A stretch of DNA of 64,000 nt from Exophiala sp. HKRS030 (Eukaryota > Ascomycota > Eurotiomycetes > Chaetothyriales > Herpotrichiellaceae), in NCBI GenBank assembly GCA_023897205.1, contig JAHWDD010000007.1:1984001-2048000 (forward strand), read 5' to 3'. This document shows, piece after piece, positions 42,340 to 52,873 of this stretch; positions within the stretch are counted from its first letter, which is position 1, and each line of letters begins with the position of its first letter. The translations under genes and the position numbers were made by a program. The notes beneath the pieces are model-generated. The model did not search any database. It was not told the DNA's origin and saw only the letters and a list, made by a program, of their open reading frames with translations.

Positions 42340-44010
42340 ATGAGGCTCATCAATACCCATACGTGGGCATTGGAAGAATTCTACGCTCGCGTCCCACGAT
42401 ATGCCATACTCTCGCACACGTGGGGCGAAGGTGAGGTTTCCTTCCGAGACATGCGTTCGCCGGAGAGACAACGCATGAAGGGATTCGCCAAAATCCTCCA
42501 GACCTGCAAACTGGCGAGAGCCGACAAGATCGACTACGCCTGGGTCGACACCTGTTGCATCGACAAATCTTCGAGTGCGGAGCTGACCGAGGCCATCAAT
42601 TCCATGTTCCAATGGTACATGCACGCCGCCAAGTGTTACGTCTTCATGGAGGACCTCCAGAGACTGGACGAAAACGCCATCCTGCCCCAGTGCCGGTGGT
42701 TCACCCGGGGTTGGACCTTGCAGGAGCTGCTCGCCCCGAAGGTGCTCGAGATTTTCAACATGCACTGGGAATTCGTGGGCACCAAGGCCGACTACGCTCG
42801 TGCCATATCCGTGGCCACCGAGATCCCCGAGGCCGTCATCGTCGGTGAAGCGGCCTTGGGCAACTGTTCCGTCGCGGCGAAGATGTCCTGGGCCGCCCGT
42901 CGTGAGACCACCCGCGTCGAAGACATGGCCTACTGCCTCTTGGGCATCTTCGACGTGAACATGCCCATGCTGTACGGCGAGGGCTGGAAAGCTTTTCGGC
43001 GACTGCAAGAGGAAGTCATCAAACGTTCCAACGACCTGACCATTTTCGCCTGGAGTTCGTCGGCGGGACAGGAACAGAGTTCCCTCCCGCTGCTCGCGGA
43101 GTCCCCCGCCGCCTTCGCCGGCAGTTCCTCCATCTGCCCCTTCTCCGACGACTTTGAGGACTTTTCCGTGACCAACAAGGGACTCTTGATCTCGGGCGAC
43201 GCCCCCTTGAGGGTCGTGGCGCCCGTGGCGGGGGGCCCCGAGCGGTCGACGGAGCGTTACGTCCTGCACCTGGGTTCCGACGAGGCCACGGGCGCCGACG
43301 GGGGGGTCTACCTGAGGAAGATCGGCCCCAAGATCTACTGTCGCGACGGCGGTTCCCCCCTGGCGGGTTTCGGCCGGAACAAGTACGTCGTACGCCACCT
43401 CCTCGACGCGACCGACTACTACATCCTGATCGACCCTCTCACGGCCACCACCATTTCACGCCTCACCTTCCGGTCGCGGGCCATCCACGTCCCCACGACG
43501 GGCATGTTCCGACTGACCGTCCAGGCCCCGGAGCTCCTGTGGGACCGCACCGACCGTGTCTTTCTGCGGCCGAAGGCGTACAAGGGCACCCACACGCGGT
43601 CGGTCTTGTTTTTGGGCTTCAAGGGGAACTTGTCGGTGGGGAGGGCCGTCCGGTTCTACGTGTTTTGCGACTACCGTGGCGCCTCGCCGTCGTGCAAGAT
43701 GTTGCTGTGGGACGAGGATGATTCTCACCCTTCAAACTCTTCTTCTCCCTCTTCGCACGTGCCGTTTGCGGACAAGTACCGAATGGAAACAGCACATTGG
43801 ACCGACATCGCCACACAAATTCCCGAACTGGAAAGGGCGGGGAGTAGCATCGACGTCAAGGTTGGGAGTCAAGTGTATAGGATCGCCTCTTCCTTCAGGA
43901 AAGGTGTCGTCGAGAGTCTGTCCAAAGAAGTGGAATTGTTTATTCTCGAGTTCAACGTGGAAAGAAGACCGTACAATTCAAAGATTGATGTACGTGTAAA
44001 GTCATTATGA
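42340..44010 (+). CDS. HET-domain (heterokaryon incompatibility) protein
   Basis: A single exon encodes 556 residues. The start MRLINTHTWALEEF is the usual beginning of HET-E/HET-D-like proteins. The HET domain follows: YAILSHTWGEGEVSF, DYAWVDTCCIDKSSSAELTEAINSMF, CRWFTRGWTLQELLAPK, and RVEDMAYCLLGIFDVNMPMLYGEG. The remaining 330 residues are a beta-rich tail with no NACHT or WD40 region, unlike full-length HET-E. HET domains, a divergent TIR-like fold, trigger cell death in non-self recognition, but most fungal family members are untested. The gene has very GC-rich third positions, which also opens a long antisense frame. Confidence 0.93.
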   Translation: MRLINTHTWALEEFYARVPRYAILSHTWGEGEVSFRDMRSPERQRMKGFAKILQTCKLARADKIDYAWVDTCCIDKSSSAELTEAINSMFQWYMHAAKCYVFMEDLQRLDENAILPQCRWFTRGWTLQELLAPKVLEIFNMHWEFVGTKADYARAISVATEIPEAVIVGEAALGNCSVAAKMSWAARRETTRVEDMAYCLLGIFDVNMPMLYGEGWKAFRRLQEEVIKRSNDLTIFAWSSSAGQEQSSLPLLAESPAAFAGSSSICPFSDDFEDFSVTNKGLLISGDAPLRVVAPVAGGPERSTERYVLHLGSDEATGADGGVYLRKIGPKIYCRDGGSPLAGFGRNKYVVRHLLDATDYYILIDPLTATTISRLTFRSRAIHVPTTGMFRLTVQAPELLWDRTDRVFLRPKAYKGTHTRSVLFLGFKGNLSVGRAVRFYVFCDYRGASPSCKMLLWDEDDSHPSNSSSPSSHVPFADKYRMETAHWTDIATQIPELERAGSSIDVKVGSQVYRIASSFRKGVVESLSKEVELFILEFNVERRPYNSKIDVRVKSL

Positions 44011-44289
44011 GATGGATAGTATATACATACCCAAGGTTAAAAAAGTAATGAACCAGACTATAAGTAGTTTCAAAGATGAAGTACTTGGTAATTGATTTAT
44101 TCGTTAATGTCTCGAGTTGAAGATCAAGGAGTAAGCACCCGAGGTGGGCTTAAGAAAAATATACCTAGATATTCTACGGAGCATGGGGAAATACTAAAAA
44201 AAATAATCTCCAACTCAAAACATTTGCATAGTAAATATTAACATCCTCAGCCTTGTCTTTACTACAACAGCTTCCTACGGGATAATCAA

Positions 44290-45705
44290 ATGGCTCATCG
44301 AGTCAATAATGACAGTGATTCTTCTCACTCACCAGCCGCATCCATCCTATTGAAACTCATTGAAGATTATCACTCTTTCAATCCGAGTAGAGAAGTTCCC
44401 GTTTTACCTTACCCTACACCTTTGGAATTCAGTAAACAAGTCGGGAGAGGTAGACCATGTGTTTATCGTCTTGATCCGAATGATCAGCCTCCACCGACCG
44501 GGAATGATGAGATCGATGAGGATGAGGAGGATGAAAAGGTACGAAATCGGCTAACAAAGGATGAGATGAAGAATATTCTGTCTTGTTCTGCATTCTCTTG
44601 GACTCGACAAAGTATGTGTGAAAAAGTCAAAGAGGATGTAGAAGTTGCCGTGACTCCGGATGGTAGAGCGGATTCTTTGTATCGTTTACCTCGACCTCAA
44701 TCTCGACGGGGATTTTACAACGAAGAAAAGGATGAGGATGAGGATGAGGATGAAGAAGCAGAAGAAGTATTTGTTCAACCCGCAACGATCAAAATGTCAT
44801 TATCAACGTTATTTGATAAACTACTCATCCCACAAGATGACGACGAGGAAGAGGATGATGACGAATACGAGGAAGAGTCGACAACAACAACAACTACCTC
44901 CATTGGTACGAATTCTACCAATGTCAATCGACGACGACACGAAAAGCGACAAAAAGATACAAAGCAATATTACCTTCAATCTCAAAACAGTAACCTGACG
45001 ACGACGTCGTCCTCCTTGTCACCTTTGTTGGAAGATTTACCTCGACGGCATCTACCCTTTGCCGGGCCGGTTCTGGGCCAACCTGAAGCCGTCAACATTT
45101 GGATAGGTGGGAGTGGGAGTGTGACGAGTACTCACCGTGACCCGTACGAGAATTTATATCTAGTTCTCAAGGGATGTAAAACTTTCACACTCTATCCACC
45201 GGTCGAGGAATTGTGTTTACACGCCAAAAGAGTCAGGACCGGTCGTCACGTTCTTGTAGACAGTGGTGACAACAAACGGGAAAAAGAATTTGAGATTGTA
45301 CTGGACGATGATATTCAACAACAAGAACAAGAAAAGAGTGCTCCAGAAACTGAAACCGACACCGATACCGACACCGAATATGACAACAAAATACCTTGGA
45401 TACCAATCGACCCAGATACAATCAATTTTTCATCTTCTGACACATCAGCAAAAACAAAATATCATTATTACAAATATTCAAACCCTATCAAGGTCAAAGT
45501 ATGGGAAAATGAAATCCTCTACTTACCTTCTGGTTGGTTTCATCATGTTCGTCAAGAGTGTGGCGTTTGGGACGACGACGGACAAATCGCCCCTTGTATC
45601 GCGGTCAATTACTGGTACGATATGGACTATGAAGGGGAAAAGTATGCCACACGAGAAATGATGACAAGATTGGTCGAAACGGTGAGAAGAGAAGAACAAC
45701 GTTGA
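44290..45705 (+). CDS. JmjC/cupin_8 domain protein, JMJD7-like
   Basis: A single exon encodes 471 residues. The JmjC fold is marked by GQPEAVNIWIGGSGSVT, STHRDPYENLYLVLKG (iron ligands H282 and D284) and GWFHHVRQE (third ligand H418 or H419). It ends with CIAVNYWYDMDY. JMJD7 relatives are Fe(II)/2-oxoglutarate lysyl hydroxylases acting on the DRG-type GTPases. It is longer than typical JMJD7 because of acidic or low-complexity inserts at residues 75-90, 145-160, 180-200 and 335-365 (the last TETDTDTDTE). Codon use is AT-rich, in contrast to the HET gene just upstream. Confidence 0.87.
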   Translation: MAHRVNNDSDSSHSPAASILLKLIEDYHSFNPSREVPVLPYPTPLEFSKQVGRGRPCVYRLDPNDQPPPTGNDEIDEDEEDEKVRNRLTKDEMKNILSCSAFSWTRQSMCEKVKEDVEVAVTPDGRADSLYRLPRPQSRRGFYNEEKDEDEDEDEEAEEVFVQPATIKMSLSTLFDKLLIPQDDDEEEDDDEYEEESTTTTTTSIGTNSTNVNRRRHEKRQKDTKQYYLQSQNSNLTTTSSSLSPLLEDLPRRHLPFAGPVLGQPEAVNIWIGGSGSVTSTHRDPYENLYLVLKGCKTFTLYPPVEELCLHAKRVRTGRHVLVDSGDNKREKEFEIVLDDDIQQQEQEKSAPETETDTDTDTEYDNKIPWIPIDPDTINFSSSDTSAKTKYHYYKYSNPIKVKVWENEILYLPSGWFHHVRQECGVWDDDGQIAPCIAVNYWYDMDYEGEKYATREMMTRLVETVRREEQR

Positions 45706-45987
45706 CAGTGACAAGTCAAGAACAGACAAACAGAATCTGTAAAAGTGATGGAAGAAATCATTCTCTATTCTTCACTTCTCGTGAATCTTCTTTCTTTCAT
45801 GCCGTATGAAATTCTAGTGTCTGCGTCCATGTCTGTCTCAATGAAAGGATCGTCATTTCTCTGCTCAACCCACAGACCTGGGGGAGCATATTCGTCTTCT
45901 TAGTTGGTTCGTGTCAAGATCATTCCGAAAATTCCTTCGTCTCTCTCGTAATCACCACGTTCAGAGTCGTGCTTTATGGTCGGGTAG

Positions 45988-46850
45988 TCACGCAGCCTCC
46001 ATCTTCTTGAGGATCTCCGGGAACTCCTTCCAATCATACATGATGTGAGCGGCCTTGCATTGCTCAGTCAGAATCTTGGCCATCTGGTCCATCTTCTCTT
46101 TGCCCTCCTCGATACCATAGACTCCGACGTAGCCAATCAATGGGATACCGGCACGCATGGCAGCAGTGGCACCACTCTTGCTGTCCTCGACCGTGATGCA
46201 TTCTTCCGGCTTGACACCGAGTTGCTCACAAGCGTAGAGGTAGATCTTGGGGTCGGGCTTGCTGGACGGTGGGTTGAGGGAGGTGGCGGCACTGTAGACA
46301 TGGGCATTGGGGAAGTAGTGGTCAATGCCGACCTTCTCGAGGGAAGCGACGACACGGGGTTTGGCCGAGGTCGACACGACAGACATGGGGTATCCAGCCT
46401 TGTGTAGACGTTCCAACTCTTCTGGGGCACCGGGGCAAGGAGTGGCTTTGGCGCTGAGCTTCTTGATGACCTCTCCCAATTCACGGTTGACGTACTCCTC
46501 GAGCTGGTCGGGTGGCATCTGGAAGTTGTGCTTCTTCTGGAGTCCGACCATCATGCCACGGAAGTTCTGACCGACAAAGTCTTCGAGGAGAGAGTCGACG
46601 GTGTAGCGTTCGGGGACGTCATACTTGGCGAGGAGCTCATTGGTGAGATCGGCACAAGCTTCGAAGGCGAGACGTTCAGACAAGACGAGAGTGTTGTCGC
46701 AGTCGAGGAGGATGTATTTGACCTAGAGCAAAGTAAGGAGTTAATTCAAAATGACACACGCAAGTGAGGTTTGATTCAATTTTTGTGAGGAGGCGGTCAA
46801 GGGGTGCGCAAGAGTATCTGGGGGAGGGTGGAGGTAAATACCTTTGGCAT
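45988..46850 (-). CDS. HAD superfamily hydrolase, subfamily IA
   Basis: A nine-base first exon (46850-46842, MPK) and a main exon (46722-45988) are joined by a 119 bp intron, GTATTT...TCTAG. Splicing creates VKYILLDCDNTLVLSER, the motif I nucleophile/acid pair D10/D12. Without the mini-exon the catalytic Asp still lies in the main exon but no start codon precedes it. Motif II is VVSTSAKPR, motif III KPDPKIYLYA, motif IV ITVEDSKSGATAAMRAG. The protein has 247 residues with a four-helix cap, like small phosphosugar phosphatases and beta-phosphoglucomutase relatives. The substrate is not predictable. It is convergent with the JmjC gene. Confidence 0.88.
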
Positions 46851-47136
46851 TTTGGCGGTTGATGGTTTGTGATTGTTGTTGGAGAAGGAAGAAAGGTGGT
46901 CTGAGAGAAATTGTTCTATTGAGAAGAGGTACGAGTAGTGGGAGCAAAGAAGAAAAAAAAAGAAGAAATTGTGATTGTTTTCTTTTTGAAGGAGTGGGAT
47001 GTATGAATGGTCAAGTGTGAGCTGGACAAATGGGTGTTTTAAAATGGAAGCAGCGACGCCCAACGACTTTTTTGTGGCGGAGGGCGGTTTAAGCGATCAA
47101 CAGTGAATGCGGATTGGAAAACATGGGGAAGACAAA

Positions 47137-47155
47137 TACTCCGTAGTACTCCGTA
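47137..47155. repeat. Two TACTCCGTA 9-mers one base apart
   Basis: Copies at 47137-47145 and 47147-47155, a direct tandem with a 10 bp period, about one DNA turn. Confidence 0.9.
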
Positions 47156-47278
47156 CATAGAACCAATTCTAGGGAGTACAAGTATGAGTACATACGGTGA
47201 AAGGGAGAAACTACTCCATACTTGTCCATGTACTGTAGATGCTCTAATACGTCATGCCACCAAGTTACTGAACAGAAG

Positions 47279-47287
47279 TACTCCGTA
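47279..47287. repeat. TACTCCGTA 9-mer
   Basis: Third copy in the same intergenic region, 124 bp beyond the tandem pair. Confidence 0.9.
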
Positions 47288-47968
47288 CGAGTACCTTATT
47301 GAGGTGACCTCCTCTATGCTTTATATCACCACATATACACCATCATACAGAACACTCTGTGTATCACTAGATTGATACAGATGAATAGAAATGAACTTCA
47401 CATTCATATTCATGTTTATCAAGTATGTACATTTCATGATCAACATAACCAGACACCCCTTGTCCTCCTCTAACCCCGAAACGCCACAAAATCCACCAAA
47501 ATTCTTTAGCACCCGCGAAAACGATCATCAGCCACCGACGCCCAACAAGCAAAATGACGTCGACGTTTGCCCTTGCAATCTTCACAAGCCTTCATGATTG
47601 ACATTTCCATTCCATGTTTTTTGTAGCCAACCATGCAATGATCTCGACATTCATACCTCGTTCAAAAGTGAGAACGTAGTCGAGTCCCTGCATACAGAGT
47701 ACCCTGTACATCTTACCGCTACGAGTAATGAGCAATCAGTGGCTTACCCTGTATTGCCCTTGCAGATTAAAAAGCCACCGCCATCACCTGCAAGGTATGG
47801 GCACCAGTATGTACAGTAGAACGTCGTCAATCATACAAATATCCTTGGTTACCATCCTTCAGACACAAATTTGTCTCATGTTTTGCTCGCTCACCCCACT
47901 GAATAACAAAGTACTCCCTACAAAACTGCCCATTTTGTCTGTTTTCTTTTTTGGTGTTGTCGGGCAGA

Positions 47969-48418
47969 ATGAGAATCCCACTCTTCAAACGTTTGGTCAT
48001 CACCACCTTCAACATCTTCTTCCCACCTCTGGCCGTCCTTCTCATCACCGGTCCGAATGAAGACTTTGTCTTCAACTGCGTCATGTTTTTACTAGCCGTG
48101 ATCCCTTCCCACGTCCACGGCTTCTACATCTCGTTGACCTACTTCAATCGGAAACGAAAGATCCGCAACGGTGTCTACCCGGGCAAACCGAAATCCCTGA
48201 TCTGGAGCGAACGTGTGAACAACGGTGGTGCGGGCTGGAAGGAGGTGGAGAGACTGAGGCGGCAGCAGAAGGAAGGCGGTCGCTTGAGCAGGAGGATCAG
48301 TCGTCACAAGGTCACCACCAATGACGGCTACAAAGAGTACGCCGTGAGCCCTCAGTTGAGCAGGACAGACACGGGGAGAAGTAGCAGGAGGAGGGCCAAT
48401 GGTAGGGGACAACGATGA
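47969..48418 (+). CDS. Pmp3/UPF0057 family small membrane protein with extended tail
   Basis: A single exon encodes 149 residues from ATG 47969 (MRIPLFKR). Two hydrophobic helices at about residues 7-27 and 32-52 include the family core FFPPLAVLLITGP and FNCVMFLLAVIPSHVHGFYI. Pmp3 proteins of about 55 residues act in membrane potential and salt tolerance. This one carries a cytosolic, strongly basic, Arg/Ser-rich tail of about 95 residues, as in the longer Sna4-like members. The tail has KYAVSP-like and RRIS serine sites that could be phosphorylated. Expected location is plasma or vacuolar membrane. Confidence 0.88.
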   Translation: MRIPLFKRLVITTFNIFFPPLAVLLITGPNEDFVFNCVMFLLAVIPSHVHGFYISLTYFNRKRKIRNGVYPGKPKSLIWSERVNNGGAGWKEVERLRRQQKEGGRLSRRISRHKVTTNDGYKEYAVSPQLSRTDTGRSSRRRANGRGQR

Positions 48419-48634
48419 GAAAGGAAAAGACGAATGTTGTGGTTTCCTTCTTCACAAGATGGCGTTGTGGCTACCTACGACCATACTCTGGTTCCTTTCG
48501 CGTGCGATAAGCCATGGGTTTTGCTGGTGGGGATGGGACAATTGTCCCCTGTTTTGCCCAAACCCTTCCTATCCTGCTTTACGAGATCAATGATGAGAAT
48601 TGGAATATCCGCTGCCTTCTGGGAGCGCACCGCA
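48419..48634. other. Convergent intergenic stretch between Pmp3-like and carboxypeptidase genes
   Basis: No gene is seen. Confidence 0.5.
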
Positions 48635-50594
48635 TTACAATGTCTCGGTGTGTCCCAACAGCCACTGCAAATGACGATATGACGACCTGGGTTGGAATTG
48701 AGGCTGCATATGACCACACAAAAATGTCCTGTGTATAAACAGATATTGTCAGCATTGCATTCCACACATAACGGTCTCATTCTTCAATAAGTATGGACGA
48801 CTTACTCTGCCCACATCAACCCTCGCTCGAAATGTTGCACGCCCATCGTACCCTGCGGATCATCCACATCGTCAAACCCGCTAGACGCAAAGATGGCCTC
48901 GTACTGGAGGTCGGGCTCCGTTATGGTGATGGGCTTGACCGGCTTGTTCTGAAACCCCAACAGGCCGCCCCAGGTCATGTTCTGGATCGCGAGGAGCGTT
49001 CCCGTCGTGGGAGTCTCGAAGTCGAGGTCGCTGTTGGCCACGAGAACCCTCCGAGTCGCCTCGATCACCCGCGGGAGGACGCGTTGGATGGGATCGGCAG
49101 ACATGTCACCCAGGTTCTGTGGTCCACCTTGGCCTTCGACGAAAGGGTTGCCATTGCACAGTGACCATTCACGATCGACGGGGGCGTGCATGGCCTTTTT
49201 GACGTCCTCGCGGTCAAAATATACGGGCGTGTTGGGATAACTGTAGATCAGATCACTGGGAAACCCCAGAGGGTCGCCTTGCAGAGGACATTGGAGGGTT
49301 ATCAGGTACGGATTGAAACATGGATTTGCACCGTACGCGGCAAAGTACGCGGCGTGCCATATGTCGCAGTCCGCGTCGACGGTGGAATTGAAGTACTTGG
49401 GGGGCTGGACTTGGGACGGCGGGAACTTGTCGACGTGGGTATCGCGATAATCCACATAACCACACGTCTGGTCGATCGAGGCCAGCTTGGCCATGAAAGA
49501 ACTGTTGTAGCCCAAGACATTGTTGTACTTTTCGATGAGAGGGTATATGACAGCTTGCGTCTGGACCCATCCGAATTCTCCGATCGTAGGGTTGTAGGTC
49601 AATGCGCCTGAGGCAGTTAGGGTTGGGAATCTGGACAGTCAGAAAAAACAAAAAACCTAACATACCGGAAAGATTGAAGTGGTTGGAATCATTCCTGTCG
49701 AGCATACCAGACGCGATGTAGGGAACGTATCGTCCTGCATAGCTCTCGCCCGTGACATAGATTTTGAACTTGGAGATAGCAAAAATCTTTTGGAAATTGA
49801 AAAAAAAGTCGTTGAACTCCTCTGCGATTCCTTCCTCGGTCCTCGCACGGGACTCACCAATGGAGAAGCCAACGCCGACGGGATATTCGACCCTAGACCA
49901 AAACCAAAAACCAAAAAGTATTCAGTTGTCGCATTGGAATGGGGCGAAAGGACAGCTAAAAGAGCCGCAAAACATGCCAGAGCACATTTGTGAGGTTAAC
50001 CCAGGAATACTTATTGATAGTTGGACTGAATTGACCCCAGGCCCATTGGAACTTGCCGTTCTCCTGTAAAAATCCCTCGAGTGAGCTACAACCTGCATGT
50101 ATTGGATCAGTGACCGCACAGGATGCTGCTGGTGCTGCTGTCTATCATGACTTGCTCACCAGGACCACCGTTCAGCCAAATGGTAATTTCGTCGACGGGC
50201 TCTCCCACACGAGGCTGAAAGACAAAGAACAAACCCCTAGAGGCGTTGTTCATGTCGATCGGTACAACACCAGAGTATAACTCCCCGAGGTCAAAGTCCA
50301 TCTCCGGCAAAGACTCGACCAAGTATTCTGTCGGCGACTCGTGAGTGGTTGATCGGCATTGGCGACATGGAGCGACGACCACTCACTCTTCGTATTGTTT
50401 TTGTAGAACCGGAAGGGAGCAGCACGTTCCTCGAGACCCTGCGAGGGACCTGAAGGAAGCATGACTCGCGTCACTTGATCTCGTCGCACAGCTTCTGATA
50501 GTAAGCCGCCGGGTCTCATGCTGCTCACCCTCAAAGTAGACAATGCGACGACCAACAATACCGTAGTCCAGATATATGAAAGCATGTCGTGCAT
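48635..50594 (-). CDS. Secreted serine carboxypeptidase (peptidase family S10)
   Basis: Six exons are inferred: 50594-50387, 50327-50160, 50092-49978, 49892-49666, 49607-48806 and 48728-48635, all in phase, giving 537 residues. A hydrophobic N-terminus ([19 protein letters not shown]) is a signal peptide. Family motifs are [18 protein letters not shown] (oxyanion region, built across an exon junction), [23 protein letters not shown] with catalytic Ser about 214, [11 protein letters not shown] with the catalytic Asp, and [10 protein letters not shown] with catalytic His 513 in the last exon. The third intron (49977-49893) begins GCATGT instead of GT; no GT donor keeps frame there. The enzyme releases C-terminal residues in acidic compartments or outside the cell. 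A frame ending at 48802 appears to stop early only if the last intron is missed. Confidence 0.92.
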
Positions 50595-51541
50595 CTTTCT
50601 TCGATTCCTGTCTGCAAGAGATCCAGAAGATACCGATATCTGGAATGCCAACTTTGCAGTGTGAACCCTTGAATATATAGAGGCTCGGGAAGAGACTCCT
50701 CGCGATCCGGCCCTTTCCACCACAGGATATTGACTCGACGTCCTTTACCAGGCATGAGAGCCGTGGCTATGGAAGAAAAGAGTAATGTATGACATGACCT
50801 GATGGCAAGTAGTCGGCCTAGTGACGGATTAGGAAACCGTTCTGCATCTAGAGTGAGATGATTGGTCAGATCGGAGAGCTTGGAATGGGTTGGACTTCAG
50901 GCACGGCTTGGAAGTCTGGAATTGAAGATGAGGAGGACGACAGGACTTACTTGGAACGGATTCTCAGCGAGCCACCATCTACGCTAACAAGATCTTAGCT
51001 TTTCTGCTCTCAGCAAGCCCGGTCTAAGCCACAATACGATAATTCAATGGCCAAGCGAGGTCAGCTGTTGAGGAGTAGGAAACCAACTGGTACTTTTCAT
51101 AGAAACAATAGCATGGCTGCAGGAAGATGATCTTGGAGGGACAAGATGGCGTCAGGGGCTGAGGCAAGGTAATCGTTTGGTACGAGGGTGATTGAAACAC
51201 AAGTGATGGACGAGAGGGAGATTGATAAAACTCGGGGAGACTGCCAGGCCAGAACAATGGATCGAACAACACACTAACAAAAGTCCACAAGGACAAAATA
51301 TTCAGATGTCCATATAAGCCAGGGACAACAATATTGTAATTGTAAGAAGTATCTGCATCCCTATGGCCTTCAGGATCTTCGTAAATGCTCCTCAGAAGTG
51401 TCATGGTCCTCAAGGGGATATCTTCCGTGTCGGTCATTGATCGTACAAGACATTAAAGAATACATCGAGGTAATATTCTAGTGTGGAGCAGGTGTCTTTC
51501 CAGCCCCGAGACACACGGGTCAGCTTGTGTCTGGTATTTCC
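50595..51541. other. Intergenic stretch upstream of carboxypeptidase gene
   Basis: A 137-codon minus-strand frame (51437-51024) is present but has no recognisable feature and is not called. Nothing else is seen. Confidence 0.5.
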
Positions 51542-52873
51542 TCATGCTTCGGCTTGGGTGGCCTGGGTCGGAGTACTTTCTTCGTTCTTTCCCGGTAAAG
51601 GATATGGGCTGAAGTCTCGACTGCTGGTGCTAAAGTTGGACTGGATGGGAGGATGTTTTGCACCTGCGGAACCACCATTCGTCGATTTGTCGGCCGCTTT
51701 TTCGGTCGGAAAGTTATGGTTATTCGGTACTGGTGTGTTCATGGCGCTCGGGTCTGTTGAGACAGGGCTCGTCACATCTTCGGTGTCGTCCAATGTCACG
51801 GAGTTCAAGCCGTGCAAACCACCTTCAATGTCTCTCACAAGTCTCACGAACTCCTCAGGCACGAGACCACTCTCCCCAGTTCGAGGATCTTCAGCGACCA
51901 GCCATCCTTGGCCATGACGATATGATACTAGAATGATCTGGCCTTCCTTCAGCGGCAGCTCATTTTGGTGTTCGCTCTCAAAATCAAACAGTGCGACAGC
52001 TTTCCCGTGCATTTCTTCGTCGGGGCTGGCGATTGTAAATGAGTAATCTTTGGAAAAGCACGTGTCATCTTCAGCTTCGGAAAAGTCATCCTCGGACATG
52101 GGCTCTTGAAGTCGAATTGGTGATTGCTTTCTTTGCAATGGTTTGGCAAAGTTTGAATCTCGGTGCTGCGGCGGCTGCGGCTGGCCCGGAAATCGCAGCA
52201 CATTATTGTCGTAAGTATCTACAGCCTCACCCGGCCCGTCCACCTCATCTGGAAGGGTGGGATCGACCAAATATCCACGATGAGGCCCTGCATCGCCTGG
52301 GGACCTCCCTCGATCGTTGGACTTGTGCTTTTTATGTCTGCTCGTGGTGACAATGGGTGACTGGATGTCATCGTCTTCGCTGTATGGAGGCCCATCGTCT
52401 TTGAACGCCAGTGCGGGTAGTCTGTCACGATTCCATGAGGAAGGCGGCGTCTCTGACATCCAAGGCGGTGTTGCTGACCAGTGCCCTCTTCCGTCTTCCC
52501 AAGTGGAAACAGCGGGATCTGACAGTCTCCGTGACTCGCTCACTGGCGTCGATAGCCCCGACTGGTTCGGCGGCGGACCGTAGTGTAGGGGATGTGTCGA
52601 TAAGTATGCAAAATCTCGTACAAGGGTATAGGGAAGGCTCGAATGGAAAGCAGGAAAAACGTGTGACGATGGTCTAGATTGCGGCTGATGTGAGGCCTTG
52701 GAATGGTTGGAAAATGAGGACATTCGCCTTTCGACGTATGATGTCGGTCTTTGTGAACTCGCCCTTCGCAACATAGGTGTAGTTGTTATTAAAGGAGGAA
52801 GAGCGGGAGGACTCGTGGTGGCTGCGCCCAAAGGCGGTGACATGGTAGGAGGTGAGGCTGTGATGGTGGCCAT
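51542..52873 (-). CDS. SH3-domain protein, Nbp2-like
   Basis: A single exon from ATG 52873 (MATITASPPTM) encodes 443 residues. The frame is open 39 codons further to another ATG, but that stretch is unlikely to be translated. The SH3 domain (residues about 300-360) reads GKAVALFDFESEHQNELPLKEGQIILV, GQGWLVAEDPRTGESGLVPEEFVRLV, with the ALYDY-, WW/WxxA- and PxxxV-type ligand-binding residues kept. Around it the chain is disordered, Pro/Ser-rich, with an acidic patch (SEDDFSEAEDD) just before the domain. Yeast Nbp2 recruits the phosphatase Ptc1 to MAP kinase modules of the wall-integrity and HOG pathways, and the same adaptor role is inferred. It is expected to be cytosolic. Confidence 0.85.
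   Translation of the reverse strand: MATITASPPTMSPPLGAATTSPPALPPLITTTPMLRRASSQRPTSYVERRMSSFSNHSKASHQPQSRPSSHVFPAFHSSLPYTLVRDFAYLSTHPLHYGPPPNQSGLSTPVSESRRLSDPAVSTWEDGRGHWSATPPWMSETPPSSWNRDRLPALAFKDDGPPYSEDDDIQSPIVTTSRHKKHKSNDRGRSPGDAGPHRGYLVDPTLPDEVDGPGEAVDTYDNNVLRFPGQPQPPQHRDSNFAKPLQRKQSPIRLQEPMSEDDFSEAEDDTCFSKDYSFTIASPDEEMHGKAVALFDFESEHQNELPLKEGQIILVSYRHGQGWLVAEDPRTGESGLVPEEFVRLVRDIEGGLHGLNSVTLDDTEDVTSPVSTDPSAMNTPVPNNHNFPTEKAADKSTNGGSAGAKHPPIQSNFSTSSRDFSPYPLPGKNEESTPTQATQAEA

Larger units (their letters stand above)
46851..47968. other. Divergent intergenic region with clustered TACTCCGTA motifs
   Basis: No gene is seen in 1.1 kb. Three exact 9-mers lie within 151 bp (47137-47287). Confidence 0.55.

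Noticed and set aside
42289..43398. 369-codon minus-strand frame inside the HET gene
   Set aside because: A by-product of GC-rich third positions on the plus strand; Gly/Val/His/Asp-rich with no domain.
51024..51437. 137-codon minus-strand frame upstream of the carboxypeptidase
   Set aside because: Begins with a plausible ATG, but composition is non-protein-like (repeated Ser/Pro/Tyr from low-complexity DNA) and no domain is recognised.
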